From Mumia sp050632745 (GTDB lineage: Bacteria; Actinomycetota; Actinomycetes; Propionibacteriales; Nocardioidaceae), in the NCBI RefSeq assembly GCF_050632745.1, contig NZ_JBODSD010000001.1, positions 248,001-312,000 of the forward strand: a stretch of DNA of 64,000 nucleotides, given 5' to 3'. The stretch's first letter is position 1; each line of letters opens with the position of its first letter. The position numbers and the translations under genes are program-made. Positions 63,451-64,000 of this stretch are shown piece after piece. The notes beneath the pieces are model-generated. The model made no database searches and was not told the DNA's origin. It saw only the letters and a list, made by a program, of their open reading frames with translations.

Positions 63451-64000
63451 CTACACCACTCGAAAGGAGACGGCTCTTGGCGCGAGGGCGCACAGGGCGC
63501 GCAGCTTGTCCTCGGTGTTCGGCCCCCACACGTTGTTGCGAAGAACCCAGGTCTTCCCGCCCTCATAGATGGGGTCGTCGAGGAACCAGAGCTTCTCCTC
63601 GCCGCTCGCCAGCTCATACCGTGCTGCCATCGCCGGCCACAGGTCGCGTGGCTCGATGCTCCCAGGCAGTGAGCGGAACGGGCCGGTCTTGACGACCGAT
63701 TGGATCTGCTCCCCACTCACGCCCGACTCAGCCAGTAGCTGGATCGCGGCAAGGACAGCGTGCTTCTTAGTCAGCGGTCCGGTTGACGTTGGGCCCGCGA
63801 CGATTTCGAACCTCGCCGCTTTCGGACCACTCGCAGCGGCAACGTGAGCGGTGTCGCCGTTCGGCTGCACCAGATGCTGAGTCGTGCTGAGCGGGCTGGT
63901 CGACACCTCGTCCGCGTCGCCGTTGCGCAGAGCGTAGGGGGCGAGCGCCGCCCGCAGTCGGGGGTTGGGGTGCGTTGTCGTGTACAGGCCGTTGTCCTTC
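63451..64000 (-). CDS. Unknown protein, 5' end beyond the window
   Basis: The frame is open to the right edge (183 codons visible, including KDNGLYTTTHPNPRLRAAL at the edge). An internal GTG at 63906 is not a likely start because the frame continues upstream with normal codon usage. The C-terminal part has LTKKHAVLAAIQLLAESG and GGKTWVLRNNVWGPNTEDKL, with a winged-helix look. I do not recognise the family. It is the first visible gene of the minus-strand unit that continues with the 490-residue protein 27 bases downstream. Confidence 0.6.
   Translation of the reverse strand, partial: KDNGLYTTTHPNPRLRAALAPYALRNGDADEVSTSPLSTTQHLVQPNGDTAHVAAASGPKAARFEIVAGPTSTGPLTKKHAVLAAIQLLAESGVSGEQIQSVVKTGPFRSLPGSIEPRDLWPAMAARYELASGEEKLWFLDDPIYEGGKTWVLRNNVWGPNTEDKLRALCALAPRAVSFRVV

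Noticed and set aside
55724..64000. Prophage
   Set aside because: No capsid, tail, integrase or lysis gene is visible; the encapsulin at 5 kb is a cargo shell with its own peroxidase and is far away.

Overview
The window is very GC-rich, with dense, often 4-bp-overlapping genes, mixed GTG/ATG starts and actinobacterial gene types (mycothiol-type arsenate reductase, ROK regulators, MenB, ECF42 sigma factor, family 1 encapsulin). This points to a high-GC actinomycete, most likely Nocardioidaceae or a relative; the genus is my inference. About 50 protein genes are supported. I see no rRNA, tRNA or CRISPR array.

Layout. (1) 1-3.9 kb: the 3' part of a GT39 membrane glycosyltransferase, a glycine-rich membrane protein, an HSL-type esterase and a small membrane protein. 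(2) 3.97-6.64 kb: a minus-strand operon of DyP peroxidase with an encapsulin-loading tail, encapsulin, and an epoxide-hydrolase-like protein, each overlapping the next by 4 bp. (3) 6.7-13.4 kb: housekeeping and transport genes (PPOX protein, CDF exporter, secreted Ig-like protein, ArsB-type permease, malic enzyme, MenB). (4) 13.4-17.2 kb: xylose operon (xylulokinase, xylose isomerase, ROK regulator). (5) 17.2-19 kb: YciI protein and ECF42 sigma factor. (6) 19-26.2 kb: a second ROK regulator diverging from an RbsABC-like importer, a Gfo/Idh/MocA dehydrogenase and a TIM-barrel isomerase. (7) 26.3-27.5 kb: secreted SGNH hydrolase.

(8) 27.6-45.7 kb is one large catabolic island. It holds a MaoC hydratase, a GntR/FCD regulator, an NDP-forming acyl-CoA synthetase, a complete TctCBA tricarboxylate transporter, two pairs of acyl-CoA dehydrogenases, three enoyl-CoA hydratases, a nitronate-monooxygenase-like flavoprotein, an SDR, a cysteine-less thiolase with a DUF35 partner, and a CoA-transferase. 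A shared 19-bp operator-like sequence lies in front of its three promoter regions, so I read it as one GntR-controlled regulon that imports a carboxylate and degrades it as a CoA thioester. The substrate cannot be read from sequence.

(9) 45.8-50 kb: a DUF4234 protein, a pentapeptide-repeat protein, and an M4 metallopeptidase gene broken by two in-frame stops. (10) 50-55.7 kb: an arsenic-resistance cluster (Acr3, ArsR-ArsC fusion, ArsC, flavoprotein, ArsR, MFS transporter) with two strong palindromic operators. (11) 55.7-58.2 kb is visibly less GC-rich and contains an IS3-type terminal repeat, a decayed istB and unknown genes. It leads into (12) 58.2-64 kb: a HEPN-like small protein followed on the other strand by three tightly coupled genes that run off the window, one of them a large tandem-HKD (PLD-like) protein. 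This right end looks like the edge of a defence island and is the best candidate for an undescribed system.
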